A stretch of 60,000 nt of DNA from Tubiluchus corallicola (taxonomy: Eukaryota; Priapulida; Priapulimorpha; Priapulimorphida; Tubiluchidae), in contig JAQGDQ010000001.1 in assembly GCA_030141605.1 (NCBI GenBank), forward strand, positions 2,702,501-2,762,500, in the 5' to 3' direction. Shown in pieces: positions 45,184-60,000 of the stretch; the first letter of the stretch is position 1; each line of letters begins with the position of its first letter. The position numbers were made by a program, and so were the translations under genes. The notes beneath the pieces are model-generated. The model was not told the origin of the DNA. It did not search any database and saw only the letters and a program-made list of their open reading frames with translations.

Positions 45184-45356
45184 CACGTGACTTTATGTGG
45201 CACGCGACCCGTTCATATCTCATTCACCTGTTACACCTGCTAGTGTATCTCATCTTGACATGCATTATGCCGCGTCGGGGCCACTAGGCGTTACTAAGGC
45301 GGATCATTGGGGCTGCTAGTACTGGATAATCGATACGGATTCACCTGTGGCAGATG
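45184..45356 (+). promoter_or_regulatory. E-box cluster upstream of the Gfi1-type gene
   Basis: Five CANNTG motifs lie within 173 bp: CACGTG 45184, CACCTG 45225, CACCTG 45234, CACCTG 45342 and CAGATG 45351. The segment is visibly richer in G+C than its surroundings. Gfi/Senseless genes are known targets and partners of proneural bHLH factors in other animals, so a proximal enhancer is plausible. Confidence 0.45.
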
Positions 45357-45440
45357 GCGCTGTAATAGATAACGGGAAAGCATTGTTAAATGACAGCCAA
45401 CCAACGGTCTAGGATTTAGCAGACGACTGTGTGACACGCG

Positions 45441-45447
45441 TATAAAA
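45441..45447 (+). promoter_or_regulatory. TATA-like box of the Gfi1-type gene
   Basis: TATAAAA is preceded by the G+C stretch ACACGCG, 74 bp before the ATG that starts the SNAG motif. A TSS near 45470 would exclude the upstream in-frame ATG at 45452. Confidence 0.5.
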
Positions 45448-45514
45448 TTCTATGATCGTCAATCTGGAGGACAGATTTCTGCACGGTGTGCTCAAATCAA
45501 AATCAAATCTCACC

Positions 45515-59277
<13,763 letters not shown>

Positions 59278-60000
59278 AAAAGAGTTTGTGGTTGCACGGA
59301 ACAGTGTTTAATATAACTCATTAATTGCATAATGGGCCTATAATCGGTGTAATGGCTCCTGAACACTAAGAGTTGCGTTTAATGAAATTTAAACACAGAA
59401 AGAAACTGCGAAAACGCCGGAATTAAATCTAACTTTTAACCAGGGATCTTTGCATAGCAACACAGGAACTATTTGTTTCAAGATCATGGGCGTGAAACGA
59501 AGGCTGACTTTGATTACAAGCCCAACATCTCTAATTTCAAGACCATAGATTGGTCCCTTTTCCACGAAATGTATTTGTCTGCATTAATTCCTTTATTAAT
59601 TTTTTTCACAAATCTAAAAATTATGAATTTATTTCGTACGGGATTAATCCATTTTATATGAGATTATAATAATGAAATTTATTTTGATCGTGTTGCTCTG
59701 CAATGATGACAAAGCATCCTAAGTGTTTTATTTAAAAAGTTATGATAATTATTAATTTTATTAACTTTTCGTTATTTACAGTTGTTGTGATTTAAGTCTT
59801 GACTTTGTCTTATAATTTGTCATTATTATTCGTACTATTATTCCATTATAATATATACTGTTCACTATTTTCCTTAATGAATATTGAAAATAATAGTGAC
59901 TTCAAACTAATACTTTTATAGTATCTGACGCCACATAAACTAAAGAAATCCTTAAAATGAAGCTCATTTCAGTGAATACCGTTCTGCTATGTTTCATTTA
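59278..60000 (+). other. 3' UTR / downstream region of the Gfi1-type gene
   Basis: AT-rich sequence after the stop. I found no canonical AATAAA before the window end, so the 3' UTR either uses a variant signal or runs past 60000. Confidence 0.5.

Noticed and set aside
45452-45514. Upstream in-frame ATG at 45452 as the start of the Gfi1-type protein
   Set aside because: It would place 21 residues before the SNAG motif, which works only at the extreme N-terminus, and it lies too close to the TATA-like box to be in the 5' UTR.

Overview
This window is AT-rich genomic DNA (roughly two-thirds A+T by eye) from an invertebrate animal. The evidence is spliced genes with GT-AG introns, two animal-specific transcription factors, vertebrate-type TTAGGG/CCCTAA tracts, tRNA-like SINE heads and very abundant microsatellites. 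The NR5A ligand-binding domain reads like an invertebrate FTZ-F1. I cannot name the phylum from sequence alone. I saw no bacterial, viral or CRISPR-type system.

Layout. (1) Positions 1-9359, plus strand: the 3' four exons of an NR5A/FTZ-F1 nuclear receptor gene, with its 5' end outside the window. (2) Positions 13672-20808, minus strand, convergent to NR5A: a five-exon gene that I assembled from phase-compatible splice junctions. It encodes an uncharacterised basic, proline-rich 261-residue protein with an acidic tail. (3) Positions 20.8-45.4 kb: a repeat-rich intergenic region with long GT, GA and GTGA arrays, a 142-bp tandem repeat, a 461-bp duplication, a 17-bp minisatellite, a fold-back element, a SINE and two copies of a dispersed element carrying telomere-like repeats. 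It also holds weak minus-strand coding candidates at 34.6-38.0 kb and 39.9-40.2 kb. (4) Positions 45.2-59.3 kb, plus strand: a complete four-exon Gfi1/Senseless-family gene with an N-terminal SNAG repressor motif, six C2H2 zinc fingers and an unusually long C-terminal tail. A TATA-like box and an E-box cluster lie just upstream.

The two transcription factors are about 36 kb apart on the same strand. Nothing in the sequence shows that they work together. FTZ-F1-type half-sites occur in an intron of each, but their number is no more than chance would give. The uncharacterised minus-strand gene has its last exon 4.3 kb from the NR5A stop codon.
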